64,000 bases of DNA from Prevotellamassilia timonensis (GCF_021531665.1 NZ_JADYUH010000001.1:115243-179242), one strand, 5' to 3'; shown: positions 11,553 to 20,835, counted from the first letter of the stretch. Made by a program: numbers and translations. The notes: generated by a model from the letters alone, not told the origin.

Positions 11553-12989
11553 ATGCTCTTCAACTCCTTTGAATTTTGCCTTTTCCTTCCCGTAGCGTTT
11601 GCGTTCTATTGGCTGCTCCGGTGCCGGTGGCACTGGCAAAACGCCTTTCTGCTGGCAGCAAGTTATGTCTTCTACGCCATGTGGGACGTACGCTTCCTTT
11701 GGCTCATCGCCGGTGTTTCGCTCACGGCGTGGCTGAGCGGAATGGGCATCTCCCGCTTCGGTCGTGGCAGCCGCAGAGCGAAGGGCATCGTGGCGGCACA
11801 GGCGGCGGTGAGCCTCGGTGTCCTGTTTGTCTTTAAATATTTCAATTTTTTCGTAGATGCCTTCGTCAGCCTTTCCGAGTGGTTAGGCTTTTCTGCCTGT
11901 CGTCCGCTGTGGCAGGTGGCGCTGCCCGTGGGCATCAGTTTCTACACGTTCCAAGCCTTGGCATACGTCATCGACGTGTATCGCGGCGAGACAAAGGCGT
12001 GTCGCAGCGCCCTCACATTTTTCACCTTCATTGCATTCTTTCCGCAGTTGGTGGCAGGTCCCATTGAGCGTGCCGCGCGGCTGCTGCCCTACTTCGACCG
12101 CCCGCGCAGTCTTGACTATGCCTCGGCAGTCGATGGCTTGCGCCTGTTGCTTTGGGGCATGGTGAAGAAAACCGTGATTGCGGACAACTGTGCCACCATA
12201 GTCAATGCCATTTATGCCAACCCGAATGCCGATGGCACGGACCTTTGGGTGGCAACCTTCTTCTTTGCCATTCAGATTTACGGTGACTTCTCGGGCTACT
12301 CCGACATCGCCGTGGGTTGCGGAAGGCTCTTTGGCATTCCCCTGATGCAGAACTTCCGCTTGCCCTACTTCTCGCGTAGCATCGCCGAGTTCTGGAGGCG
12401 GTGGCACATATCGCTCATGTCGTGGTTTCGTGACTACATCTACATTCCTCTCGGCGGGTCGCGTGGCGGCAGACTGCGCACGGCAGGCAACACCTTCATC
12501 GTGTTCCTGCTGAGCGGGTTGTGGCACGGAGCGAACTTCACCTTCGTGCTGTGGGGCGCGTATCACGCCTGCCTTTTCCTGCCGGGCATTCTCCTCAGAA
12601 AACAGCGGCGCCGCAATGACGACATGGCTGCCGGAGGCTCATTGCCCTCGTTCCATGTGGCTTGGCAGATGGGGCGCACTTTTCTGCTGGTGTGTCTCGG
12701 TTGGGTGTTGTTCCGTTCGGAGGACGTGAGTGCTGCCGGTCTGCGACTGCACCGCATGTTCACCGACCTGCATTGGCACGTGCCCTTCTGCGGACGTCTG
12801 CCGCTCTTGTTGCCCATCGCGCTCTTGCTCGTGGAATGGTTCACGCGGCACAGGGAACATCCGCTCGACCTGCCGGCGCGGGGACTTTGGCGAAGCCGTG
12901 CAGTGCGCTATGCCGTTTACTATGCCCTCATCCTTAGCGTGCTGCAATGGGGCGGCACGCCGGTGGAATTTATCTATTTCCAATTCTAA
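11553..12989 (+). CDS. MBOAT family membrane O-acyltransferase (AlgI-like)
   Basis: This 478-residue polytopic protein begins with the usual LFNSFEFCLFLPVAF and contains LPVGISFYTFQALAYVID, ADNCATIVNA and the catalytic histidine motif SGLWHGANFTFVLWGAYH. The family moves acyl groups from a cytoplasmic donor across the membrane onto polysaccharides. The internal ATG was chosen over one 18 bp upstream because it matches the family N terminus. Its TAA stop abuts the ATG of the next gene, an SGNH protein, an arrangement known for AlgI/AlgJ or DltB/DltD-type pairs. The acylated glycan cannot be told from sequence. Confidence 0.9.
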   Translation: MLFNSFEFCLFLPVAFAFYWLLRCRWHWQNAFLLAASYVFYAMWDVRFLWLIAGVSLTAWLSGMGISRFGRGSRRAKGIVAAQAAVSLGVLFVFKYFNFFVDAFVSLSEWLGFSACRPLWQVALPVGISFYTFQALAYVIDVYRGETKACRSALTFFTFIAFFPQLVAGPIERAARLLPYFDRPRSLDYASAVDGLRLLLWGMVKKTVIADNCATIVNAIYANPNADGTDLWVATFFFAIQIYGDFSGYSDIAVGCGRLFGIPLMQNFRLPYFSRSIAEFWRRWHISLMSWFRDYIYIPLGGSRGGRLRTAGNTFIVFLLSGLWHGANFTFVLWGAYHACLFLPGILLRKQRRRNDDMAAGGSLPSFHVAWQMGRTFLLVCLGWVLFRSEDVSAAGLRLHRMFTDLHWHVPFCGRLPLLLPIALLLVEWFTRHREHPLDLPARGLWRSRAVRYAVYYALILSVLQWGGTPVEFIYFQF

Positions 12990-13889
12990 ATGCCCAAGAT
13001 GAAACGATTCCTGCTCCGCACCATCCTCTTCCTCTTGCCCCTCGCCTTGCTGCTTGTGGGCGGCGAGGTCGTGCTGAGGCTGCAACCCAATGCTGCCAAG
13101 GCAAAGGATAATGCCATGCGGCTCACGGGCAACCTCATTGACACGTTGATACTGGGCAGTTCGCACGCCTACTATGGGCTCTGCCCCGAAATCTTTGGAA
13201 GCAACGCCTACAATGCGGCGCAGGTGTCGCAGACGCTGAAGTACGATGAGTTCATTCTCAACCACTACGCCTTGCCGAGGCTGCGGACGGTGGTGCTCAC
13301 GATGTCCGATTTCAGTTTCTACGAGGAGTTGGAAGGCACTCCGACTTGGTATTATGCCGCTCGCTATCGCATGTATATGGGTTGCGACTACCATTCTCTC
13401 GCCAGTGCCTACGCTTGGGAGGTGGCAGCGTTTCCAGTCTTCACCAAGAAACTGCTTGCCCTCTGCCGTCCCCCCAAAGAGCGGTGGAGTCTGCGTGGAC
13501 AAGGACTCGAATTCACACTTGAAAATCGCGATGCCGACTGGGACAACGGCAGCGAAAGGGCAGCCGTGAACCGCTACGAAGACCTCAGCCACGGCGATGT
13601 CAACGAGGCTCGCCTCTGCCACATGGCTGCCTGGTGTCAAAAGCGCGGCATCAGTCTTGTGCTGGTTGCCACACCGCTGTGGCGGTCATACCGTGCAGCG
13701 CAAAATCCGGCGCAAACGGCTGACATGCACCGTCGCATTGCTGCGGTGGTCGCTCGTTTTCCGCAAACGGTTCGTTTCCTTGACTTCTCCGCCGACCCCG
13801 CTTTCACCGCCAACGACTTCTTTGACTCCGACCACCTCAACACCCTTGGCGCAGTCAAGTTGTCGAGGAAAGTGAAAGGGAAAATATGA
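12990..13889 (+). CDS. SGNH-hydrolase-like protein, partner of the MBOAT acyltransferase
   Basis: This 299-residue protein has one N-terminal membrane anchor (TILFLLPLALLLVGGEVVL) and an extracytoplasmic SGNH/GDSL fold. The nucleophile motif is LILGSSHAYYG (around 50-60) and the C-terminal dyad is FDSDHLNTLGA (around 274-284), so the catalytic Ser-Asp-His set appears complete. It starts on the base after the MBOAT stop, so the two are almost certainly co-translated; in AlgI/AlgJ-type systems the second protein completes acyl transfer outside the membrane. It is shorter than AlgX/AlgJ. A terminator follows within 100 bp. Confidence 0.75.
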   Translation: MPKMKRFLLRTILFLLPLALLLVGGEVVLRLQPNAAKAKDNAMRLTGNLIDTLILGSSHAYYGLCPEIFGSNAYNAAQVSQTLKYDEFILNHYALPRLRTVVLTMSDFSFYEELEGTPTWYYAARYRMYMGCDYHSLASAYAWEVAAFPVFTKKLLALCRPPKERWSLRGQGLEFTLENRDADWDNGSERAAVNRYEDLSHGDVNEARLCHMAAWCQKRGISLVLVATPLWRSYRAAQNPAQTADMHRRIAAVVARFPQTVRFLDFSADPAFTANDFFDSDHLNTLGAVKLSRKVKGKI

Positions 13890-13945
13890 ACCGCAAACTC
13901 AAAGAATGCGGCTGTCTAAAACTCAAAAGCCTAAAAACATCCTGC

Positions 13946-13979
13946 CCGAAGTTCTGTAAGAAAGGACTTCGGATTTTTT
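13946..13979 (+). terminator. Terminator after the MBOAT/SGNH pair
   Basis: The stem CCGAAGT/ACTTCGG is followed by ATTTTTTG. Confidence 0.7.
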
Positions 13980-14055
13980 GTTGTCCGGTAAACACGCTTC
14001 GTGGTTGGACTCCGTTGAGGTTTGTGCAGGAAAAGTCCCTCTTTCCTTAGTTCTC

Positions 14056-14168
14056 GTTACTTACCGCTCGTCGAACGGTAAACTTACCACTCGTCGAGCG
14101 GTAAGTAACGAATCGGCTTGTAGGAGTAACGAATCGGCTTGTAGGAGTGACGAATCGGCGCGCAGGAG
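14056..14168. repeat. Palindromic and 21-bp tandem repeat block 1
   Basis: Two hairpin units of the type TTACCGCTCGTCGAACGGTAA lie at 14061-14106. They are followed by three tandem 21-bp units of the type TAACGAATCGGCTTGTAGGAG starting at 14106, 14127 and 14148. No coding function is seen. Confidence 0.8.
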
Positions 14169-14218
14169 TGACTTGATGCCTTAAAACTTTTAGCGGTCAG
14201 CCACGTTTTTTCCTTAGG

Positions 14219-14281
14219 CCTCGTCACTCTTTCCTTAGTCTCCGTCACTCTTTTCTTAGTCTCCGTCACTCTTTCCTTTGG
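14219..14281. repeat. 21-bp tandem repeat block 2
   Basis: Three consecutive units of the form CTCCGTCACTCTTTCCTTAGT start at 14219, 14240 and 14261, with one to three differences between units. Confidence 0.8.
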
Positions 14282-14290
14282 GTTTGTTAC

Positions 14291-14380
14291 TTACCGCCCC
14301 ACGGGCGGTAAACTTACCGTCCCACGGGCGGTAAACTTGCCGTCCCTCGGGCGGTAAACATGCCGTCCCTCGGGCGGTAA
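14291..14380. repeat. Array of four 23-bp hairpin units (TTACCGCCC...GGGCGGTAA)
   Basis: Four units start at 14291, 14314, 14337 and 14360; each is an inverted repeat with a 3-nt loop (CAC or CTC). The array is itself bracketed by GTTACTTACCG on the left and CGGTAAGTAAC on the right, making the block palindromic overall. The pattern is like REP/BIME arrays. Confidence 0.85.
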
Positions 14381-14381
14381 G

Positions 14382-14478
14382 TAACAAGTCGGCGCGCAGG
14401 AGTGACGGAACGGCGCGCAGGAACGACGCCACGCCGTCCGCGAACGTTATGTTTTGACGAATGTAGATTTTGATGCAA
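14382..14478 (+). repeat. Dispersed palindromic-cassette end (second copy inverted at 42713-42830)
   Basis: Two 21-bp units (TAACAAGTCGGCGCGCAGGAG type) are followed by GACGCCACGCCGTCCGCGAA and CGTTATGTTTTGACGAATGT plus AGATTTTGATGC. The reverse complement of 42713-42830 runs through the same elements in the same order with about one difference per ten bases. The following 14479-14640 is only low-complexity CGTTACG/TTCGTT-rich sequence. Confidence 0.8.
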
Positions 14479-14763
14479 CTCGGCTCCCGTGACGCCCCGT
14501 TGACACCGTCACGTTCGTCACGCTCGTTACGTTCGTTACACACGTTACGCACGAATCATTCGCGTTCATTCGTTCCATTCGTTTGATTCGTGTTCAAAAA
14601 ACAGAATCAGCCGTGGCGAGGATGAGGGGGACAGTGGAGGTGACGCGGGTCGGCGTGGCGTCGGCGGTTGGTCAAACGTCAAGCCCGCCTTTTGACTTTC
14701 AAACGGGTGTTGAAAAAGCGAGCGGGAAAGATGGCGAGGTGTAGCATCATGACTTCGTCCGCC

Positions 14764-14803
14764 AAGAAAAAGAGGGCTACGTCCAAGTGGACGCAGCCCT
14801 CAA
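14764..14803 (-). terminator. Terminator of the M16 peptidase gene
   Basis: On the minus strand GAGGGCTGCGTCC pairs with GGACGTAGCCCTC (one mismatch) and is followed by TTTTTC, 30 bp past the stop codon. Confidence 0.8.
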
Positions 14804-14831
14804 AATTGGGTGTGGCGAGAAAGCCTGTTTT

Positions 14832-17669
14832 TTATTTGCCCGACATGCCTTCCTCGGAGAAGTTGGCGGGCAGCATGGAGATGGTGATGCAGTTGCCCTG
14901 CTTGAGAAGTACTTTCTTGGCAAAGGCACGGATCTTGTCGGAGGTCACTCCCTGAATGGCGGCTTCACAACCGGTGCGAGAGTCTTTGTTCCAAACAACC
15001 TTTTCGGTGATGACATCGTCCCAGTAGCCATTCTTCTTCTGATTGTCGGCGAGTGCCTTCTCGGCGTATTTCTTCACTTTGTCCAGTTCCTCTGCGGTCA
15101 CGCCCTTGGCGGCGATGTCCTCGATGCCTTGGCGCATGAGCAGCAGGGCAGAGTCAAGACTGGCGGGTTTCACAGGGCACTGGATGGTCAGCTGGTATTC
15201 GTCGTTCACGTCGCGTTCCAGTTCGGCGCGTGCACCGACGCTGTAGGCGATGCCGGCATCTTCGCGGATGCTCTTGAGGTAGCGTTGCGTGAGGATTTCA
15301 CCGAAGGCGCTGACCACTTGTGCGTCATTCACAGTCCAGGGCTGCTTGCCGTGCCAAATCTGCAGGATGATGGCTTGGGGCGTTTCCATGGTGCGGCGGA
15401 AGTGGTTGTCCACCTTGCCTTTGGCGGGGTCGATGTGCAAATCAACTGCCTGCTCGCGGTTTTTCACGCCGGGGAGTGTGGCAATGTACTGTGCCACGAA
15501 GGCTTTCAGAGAGTCGGGATTGAAGGCACCGGTGAAGAAGAAGTCGAAGTCGCCGGCAGAGGCGAAGCGTTCGGCATAGACTTTCTTGATTCCTTCGTAG
15601 GTCACCTTGTCCAAATCAGCACGATTCAGCTGAGCTTTGCGCGGCTGGTTCTTGTAGATGGTCGCCATGATGGAGTCGTTGAACGCCTTCATGGGGTTCT
15701 TTTCGGCGTTTTCAAGACTTGCCTTGACGAGGTTCATGATGTTGTTATAGGCGTCGTTATCGTCAATGGCAGGCTGGAAGCGCAGGTGAATCAGTTCAAA
15801 GAGCGTGCGGAGGTCCTTGGGAGTGGATTCGCCGGAGAGTTGTTCGCTCAGTTCGCCGAGTGTCACGTTGACGGAGGCTTGTTTGCCGGCGAGTTTCTTC
15901 TGCAATTCGGTCTGGGTGAAGTTGCCGACGCCGCAACTGTTCACCACGAAGTCAAATGCTTTGACGTTGGCAATGTCGGCATCGGAAGTTTTGTTCTTTC
16001 CGCCGAAACTGCTGGCGCTGAAGAGCACCTGAGAGTCGTCGATGTCCGTCTGCTTGAAGAAGACGCGGGCGCCGTTGTCGAGGTTCCACACCTTGTAGCC
16101 AAAGTCAGCGTCCTTTGCTTCGGGCAGTGCCTTGGGCTCGGGGAGATTCGGCACGAGCGGTTCGTTCTTCACGTTGTCCACGTAGGGCGTGAGCTCAGCT
16201 TTCTTGGCTGCTTCCACCGCTTTCTTCATGTCGTCGGAAGTGGGAATGGTAACGCCTTCCTTTTCGGGGAACATGGCGAGCAGAACGAAGTTGGTGTCAA
16301 CGGAGCAGGTGAATTGTTGGAAGGCTTGGTTCACCGCTTCCACGGGCATTTGCGGAACGAGCATCTTGTAGGTTTGGTAGGAGTCCTCAATGCTGGGGAT
16401 GGGGTCGTTCTCAAGGAAGTGGCGAACATATTGCGGCACGAAGAAGTCGTTTCTCTGTTTGTCGCGGTTGTCATAGGTTTTCTCTTCCGCGCTGAGGAAC
16501 TCTTCGCGAGCACGCACCAGTTCCGTGGCGGTGAATCCGAAGCGTGTGGCGCGCTCCACCTCCTGCATGGCAACCTGCACGGCGGCAGTTTCCTGTCCGG
16601 GCTTAGGAATCACAACGAGGCTGTAGGCGTCTTTTGTCTTTGACATGATGAAGTTGCCGTCGCCTGCCTGTGCGAGTGCGAAGGGACAGTCGGGTTTCTG
16701 TGCCAATTCCTGCAAACGGGCGTTGAGCATCTGCTCGCTCATGGAGATGAGATATTTCACCGCCACATAGTTTAAGGTCTTCTTGAGTTGGTCCGGCATC
16801 GGGTCATGTTTGAAGAACATCAGGATTTGGGTCATCTGCTGCTCCTTGTCCTTATCCACAATGTAGATGGGTACGTTGTTGTCGGGGACGGGATAGGTTT
16901 CGTATTTTGCGGGATTCTCCTGTGCTTTGATGGGCGAGAAGATTTCCTTGATTTTGGTTTCGACGAGGTCCACGTCAATGTCTCCGACGACGATGATGCC
17001 TTGGAGGTCGGGGCGATACCATTTCTCATAGTAGGCTCTCAGTTCTTCGGGTTTGAAGTTGTCGATGACGCTCATCAAGCCGATGGGGAAGCGGAGACCG
17101 TAGCGGGAGCCGGGATAAATCTTGGGAAGGTTTCTCTCGAAGATGCGTTGGGAAGCGCTGGAGCGCATTCTCCACTCTTCGTGAATCACGCCGCGTTCCT
17201 TGTCGATTTCCTTGGGGTCGAGGGTCAGACCGTCTGCCCAGTCGTGAAGAATGAGCAGGCAGCTGTCAATGTTGCTCTCGGTCACGGGGACGTCGTCAAT
17301 GTTATAGACCGTCTCATCGGTGGAGGTGTAGGCGTTGAGGTTGTGACCGAACTTCACGCCGATGCTTTCGCAATACTTGATGAGTCTGTCACCGGGGAAG
17401 TTGTCCGTGCCGTTGAAGCACATGTGTTCCAGGAAGTGAGCGAGACCGCGCTGGCTCTCTTCTTCCTGCACGCTGCCGACCTTCTGCGCGATGTAGAAAC
17501 TGGCGAGATTCTCGGGCAGCGCGTTGTGACGGATGTAGTAGGTAAGTCCGTTGGGCAGCTTACCGATGCGCACATCCTTGTCAATGGGCAGTTCCGGAAC
17601 GGACTGCGCCCCTGCAGGCAGCCACACGAGCGTTGCCAACAGGACAAAAAGGAATTTGATTTTTTTCAT
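14832..17669 (-). CDS. M16 family (pitrilysin-like) zinc metallopeptidase, secreted
   Basis: This 945-residue protein has a signal peptide ending around AGAQ (residue 22), followed by the catalytic M16 domain: the inverted zinc motif HFLEH (H78, E81, H82) and the distal glutamate region KERGVIHEEWRMR around 155-165. Three further M16-fold repeats complete the two-half architecture of the family; the second half lacks an HxxEH and is expected to be structural. The protease would act in the periplasm or at the outer membrane on peptides. It is monocistronic on the minus strand, with a strong terminator behind it and a TACTTTTG promoter box about 225 bp upstream. The AT-rich motif TATATAATAAGGTATAT lies 50-67 bp upstream of its start. 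Confidence 0.9.
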   Translation of the reverse strand: MKKIKFLFVLLATLVWLPAGAQSVPELPIDKDVRIGKLPNGLTYYIRHNALPENLASFYIAQKVGSVQEEESQRGLAHFLEHMCFNGTDNFPGDRLIKYCESIGVKFGHNLNAYTSTDETVYNIDDVPVTESNIDSCLLILHDWADGLTLDPKEIDKERGVIHEEWRMRSSASQRIFERNLPKIYPGSRYGLRFPIGLMSVIDNFKPEELRAYYEKWYRPDLQGIIVVGDIDVDLVETKIKEIFSPIKAQENPAKYETYPVPDNNVPIYIVDKDKEQQMTQILMFFKHDPMPDQLKKTLNYVAVKYLISMSEQMLNARLQELAQKPDCPFALAQAGDGNFIMSKTKDAYSLVVIPKPGQETAAVQVAMQEVERATRFGFTATELVRAREEFLSAEEKTYDNRDKQRNDFFVPQYVRHFLENDPIPSIEDSYQTYKMLVPQMPVEAVNQAFQQFTCSVDTNFVLLAMFPEKEGVTIPTSDDMKKAVEAAKKAELTPYVDNVKNEPLVPNLPEPKALPEAKDADFGYKVWNLDNGARVFFKQTDIDDSQVLFSASSFGGKNKTSDADIANVKAFDFVVNSCGVGNFTQTELQKKLAGKQASVNVTLGELSEQLSGESTPKDLRTLFELIHLRFQPAIDDNDAYNNIMNLVKASLENAEKNPMKAFNDSIMATIYKNQPRKAQLNRADLDKVTYEGIKKVYAERFASAGDFDFFFTGAFNPDSLKAFVAQYIATLPGVKNREQAVDLHIDPAKGKVDNHFRRTMETPQAIILQIWHGKQPWTVNDAQVVSAFGEILTQRYLKSIREDAGIAYSVGARAELERDVNDEYQLTIQCPVKPASLDSALLLMRQGIEDIAAKGVTAEELDKVKKYAEKALADNQKKNGYWDDVITEKVVWNKDSRTGCEAAIQGVTSDKIRAFAKKVLLKQGNCITISMLPANFSEEGMSGK

Positions 17670-17892
17670 GATGAAATGGAATGTAAATGGTAATAATTCT
17701 GTGTCGTCTGTGAGGATTGTATATAATAAGGTATATACGAAGGTGGGCTTTAGTGCTTACATGATTGAGGCGCTTTCTGCCCCCTTCTTCGCCGGTTGGG
17801 GCTTTTGTTGGTTAGACGTTGCGCCGTTCGATTTTGCTACATACCTCTGCTCTTTTTGTTCTGAGAAACGAGGAAATAATGTAAGAAGCGAG

Positions 17893-17900
17893 CAAAAGTA
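17893..17900 (-). promoter_or_regulatory. -7 box TACTTTTG, M16 peptidase promoter
   Basis: It is an exact TAnnTTTG match on the minus strand and would give a ~215-nt leader before the M16 start. Confidence 0.45.
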
Positions 17901-17942
17901 CTATTTCCCACTGACTTGAAGCGCTTTTGGAAAACAAATTGT

Positions 17943-17950
17943 TAATTTTG
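17943..17950 (+). promoter_or_regulatory. -7 box TAATTTTG, nadB promoter
   Basis: It is an exact TAnnTTTG match 63 bp before the nadB start. A TTTG lies upstream at 17926, but the spacing is shorter than the usual 19-21 bp. Confidence 0.45.
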
Positions 17951-18012
17951 CGCGTTAAAAACTTTCTTTTCTCTTCTCGCAAGAGACATCATCTATAACA
18001 CAGACCACAAAG

Positions 18013-19602
18013 ATGATTCGCAAATTTGATTTCCTCGTCATCGGTTCCGGCGTGGCAGGAATGAGTTATGCGCTGCAAGCCGCAGCTTCCGGAAAGGGCA
18101 AAGTTGCCCTCGTTTGCAAAACACAGATTGAAGAAGCCAACACCGCCAAAGCGCAAGGCGGCATCGCTTCAGTGACCAACTTGAAAGAGGATGACTTCCA
18201 AAAACACATCCACGACACACTCATCGCCGGGGACTACATTTCTGACCCGAGCGCCGTGGAACAGGTGGTGAAAAAAGCGCCCGAAGGCATCAAACGCCTC
18301 GTCGAATGGGGCGTGAATTTTGATAAACAGGAGGATGGCTCCTTCGACCTGCACCGCGAAGGCGGACACTCCGAGTTCCGCATCCTTCACCACGCCGATG
18401 ACACCGGCTTCGAGATTCAACGCGGTCTCATCGAAGCTGTGCGCAGACACCCCGACATCGTCGTCTTGGAAAACCATTTTGCCGTCGAAATCATCACCCA
18501 ACACCACCTCGGCATTGAAGTGACCCGCCGCACGCCCGACATTGAATGTTTCGGCGCCTACATCCTCGACCCGGACACTCGGAAGATTGACACCTTCCTC
18601 TCCCGCGTCACCGTCCTTTGCACCGGAGGCTGCGGAGCGGTCTATACCACCACCACCAATCCCGAAATCGCCACGGGCGACGGCATCGCCATGGCATACC
18701 GCGCCAAAGCCACCGTCCGCGACATGGAGTTCATTCAGTTCCACCCCACTGCGCTCTTCCATCCCGGCGAGTCGCATCCCGCCTATCTCATCACGGAAGC
18801 CATGCGAGGCTACGGCGGCATCCTTCGACTTCCCAACGGTGAAGAATTCATGCAGAAATATGACCGAAGACTTTCCCTCGCGCCCCGCGACATCGTCGCC
18901 CGAGCCATCGACAAGGAAATGAAGATTCACGGACTCGACCATGTCTGCCTCGACGTCACGCACAAAGACCCGGAGGAAACGAAACACCATTTCCCGAACA
19001 TCTATCAGAAATGCCTCAGCCTCGGCATTGACATCACGAAGCAATACATCCCCGTCGTGCCCTGTGCCCACTACCTCTGCGGCGGCATCAAAGTCGATCT
19101 CAACGCCTGCTCCAGCATCAAGCGACTCTACGCCATCGGCGAATGCGCCTGCACCGGACTCCACGGTGGCAACCGTCTGGCTTCCAACTCGCTCATCGAA
19201 GCCGTCGTCTATGCCGACACCGCCGCAGCCCACTCCATCGCCCACATTGACGACTATGCCTTCAACACCGACGTCCCGGAATGGAACGACGAAGGCACCA
19301 TGTCAAACGAAGAGAAGGTGCTCATTGCGCAGGACGCCAAGGAAGTGGAGCAAATCATGTCAAAATATGTCGGCATCGTCCGCTCCGACCTTCGCCTGAA
19401 ACGCGCCTGGACCCGCCTTGACCTTCTCTATGAAGAAACCGAGGAACTCTTCAAGCGCGTCAAAGCCACCCGCGACATCTGCGAACTGAGAAACATGATA
19501 AACGTGGGCTATCTCATCACCAGACAAGCCATGGAAAGAAAGGAAAGTCGTGGGTTGCACTACACGATTGACTACCCCAAACACGCCTACGACCAAAATT
19601 AA
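18013..19602 (+). CDS. nadB: L-aspartate oxidase
   Basis: This 529-residue flavoenzyme oxidises aspartate to iminoaspartate, the first step of de novo NAD synthesis. The N terminus has the FAD-binding DFLVIGSGVAGMSYAL (residues 5-20), then AQGGIAS, the substrate-binding EFIQFHPTAL, HYLCGGIKVD and GECACTGLHGGNRLASNSL typical of the succinate dehydrogenase/NadB flavoprotein family. NadB is preferred over fumarate reductase because of length, the HGGNRLASNSLIEA ending of the flavin site, and the absence of an iron-sulfur partner gene. nadA and nadC are not in the window. Confidence 0.9.
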   Translation: MIRKFDFLVIGSGVAGMSYALQAAASGKGKVALVCKTQIEEANTAKAQGGIASVTNLKEDDFQKHIHDTLIAGDYISDPSAVEQVVKKAPEGIKRLVEWGVNFDKQEDGSFDLHREGGHSEFRILHHADDTGFEIQRGLIEAVRRHPDIVVLENHFAVEIITQHHLGIEVTRRTPDIECFGAYILDPDTRKIDTFLSRVTVLCTGGCGAVYTTTTNPEIATGDGIAMAYRAKATVRDMEFIQFHPTALFHPGESHPAYLITEAMRGYGGILRLPNGEEFMQKYDRRLSLAPRDIVARAIDKEMKIHGLDHVCLDVTHKDPEETKHHFPNIYQKCLSLGIDITKQYIPVVPCAHYLCGGIKVDLNACSSIKRLYAIGECACTGLHGGNRLASNSLIEAVVYADTAAAHSIAHIDDYAFNTDVPEWNDEGTMSNEEKVLIAQDAKEVEQIMSKYVGIVRSDLRLKRAWTRLDLLYEETEELFKRVKATRDICELRNMINVGYLITRQAMERKESRGLHYTIDYPKHAYDQN

Positions 19603-19638
19603 GTGTCTCTCTTTTCGCATTTTTTAAAAAGTTATACA

Positions 19639-19646
19639 TATCTTTG
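19639..19646 (+). promoter_or_regulatory. -7 box TATCTTTG, ompA-like gene promoter
   Basis: It is an exact TAnnTTTG match 47 bp before the start codon. A T-run (TTTTTT) lies about 20 bp upstream, where the -33 element is expected. Confidence 0.55.
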
Positions 19647-19692
19647 CCCCATATCTTCCTTTTTTGAAGAATAAACTAAAGTACACAACGAT

Positions 19693-20835
19693 ATGAAACA
19701 CTTCAAAACATGGATGGCGTGTCTGCTCCTCGGCGGAATGACCATGCAAAGCGCACAGGCGCAGAAAGAAGGGAAGAAGGAATATCCCTACGCTTTCATC
19801 GGCGTTCAAGGAGGTCTTCAGTCCACCTTCACAAACTTCACCTTCTCCAACATCGAAACCCCCATCTTCGCCGGTAGTGTCGGTGCCATGTGGACGCCCG
19901 TGGTCGGAACTCGAGTTCACGTCAGCGCCATGAACTGCAAAGGAGCCATCAAAGAACTCAACGAGACCTACGGCTACAAGTTCGTGACCTCCGATCTCGA
20001 CCTCATGATTAACCTCAAGCGCATCTTCGCGCCCTATAACGAGCAGGACATCAACGTCTATCTCATCGGTGGCGTCGGTCTGACCTACGCTTGGGACAAC
20101 GAAAAGGTGAACGCTCTCGCACAGTCCTCCGGAAATCGTAGCTACAGCCTCGCTTGGGACGATGACCGCCTCGTCCACAACTTCCGCGTCGGTGCTCAGT
20201 TTGAAGCAGCCCTCTCCCGCGTCGTCGGACTCAACTTGGAAGTCACCGCCAACAACCTTTCCGACCGCTTCAACTCCAAAATCAACGGAAAAGGTGACTG
20301 GCAACTCCAAGCGCTCATCGGTCTCAACTTCAAAATCGGACGTCCCGGTAAGGCGAAAGCCACCTCTGGAAATGCAATCGCCATGCAGGACTACAACGCC
20401 AACAGAAATGCTGATGCCTTGGCTGCCAACAAGCAAGACCCGTCCGCGACGCCGAAACCCGACCCCAAACCCGTCGTGACACCTCCCGCACCCAAGAAAC
20501 TGGCTGAAACGAAGTGCGAAATCTTCTTCGACATCAACAGTTCCGCCGTGCGCGCCTCCGAAGAAGCCAAACTCCAAGCCTTCGCAGAATGGATGAAGCA
20601 ACACCCCTCTGCCAAAGCTGAAATCATGGGATATGCTGACGCAGGAACGGGCAACCCGAACATCAACCGAAACATCTCTCAGAAACGCGCCGACAGAGTA
20701 GCCAAAGTCCTCGTCGAACGCTACGGCATTTCCGCCGACCGCCTCACCACAGGCTATAAGGGTGACAGCGTTCAACCGTTCAAAGATAACGACTCCAACC
20801 GCGTGGTCATCGGCGTGGCTAAAGAAACGAAATGA
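19693..20835 (+). CDS. OmpA family outer-membrane protein
   Basis: This 380-residue protein starts with a signal peptide (MACLLLGGMTMQSAQA), followed by an eight-strand-type beta barrel to about residue 225, a linker rich in proline and lysine (KPDPKPVVTPPAPKK, around 255-270), and a C-terminal OmpA peptidoglycan-binding domain. That domain carries FFDINSSAVRASEEAKL, IMGYADAGTGNPNIN and ISQKRADRVAKVL, the latter containing the arginine and aspartate positions that bind diaminopimelate in the family. Its role is structural, tying the outer membrane to the cell wall. It has its own promoter box and a very strong terminator, so it is probably a highly expressed single gene. Confidence 0.9.
   Translation: MKHFKTWMACLLLGGMTMQSAQAQKEGKKEYPYAFIGVQGGLQSTFTNFTFSNIETPIFAGSVGAMWTPVVGTRVHVSAMNCKGAIKELNETYGYKFVTSDLDLMINLKRIFAPYNEQDINVYLIGGVGLTYAWDNEKVNALAQSSGNRSYSLAWDDDRLVHNFRVGAQFEAALSRVVGLNLEVTANNLSDRFNSKINGKGDWQLQALIGLNFKIGRPGKAKATSGNAIAMQDYNANRNADALAANKQDPSATPKPDPKPVVTPPAPKKLAETKCEIFFDINSSAVRASEEAKLQAFAEWMKQHPSAKAEIMGYADAGTGNPNINRNISQKRADRVAKVLVERYGISADRLTTGYKGDSVQPFKDNDSNRVVIGVAKETK

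Larger units (their letters stand above)
17670..18012. other. Divergent promoter region between the M16 peptidase and nadB
   Basis: No gene is seen. It holds back-to-back -7 boxes (minus strand 17893-17900, plus strand 17943-17950) and, at 17720-17736, the AT-rich motif found again upstream of the GH20 and GH95 genes. Confidence 0.6.

Noticed and set aside
14787..16643. Long plus-strand open frame opposite the M16 peptidase (618 codons)
   Set aside because: The real gene is on the minus strand with signal peptide, HxxEH motif and terminator; the antisense frame has none of these.
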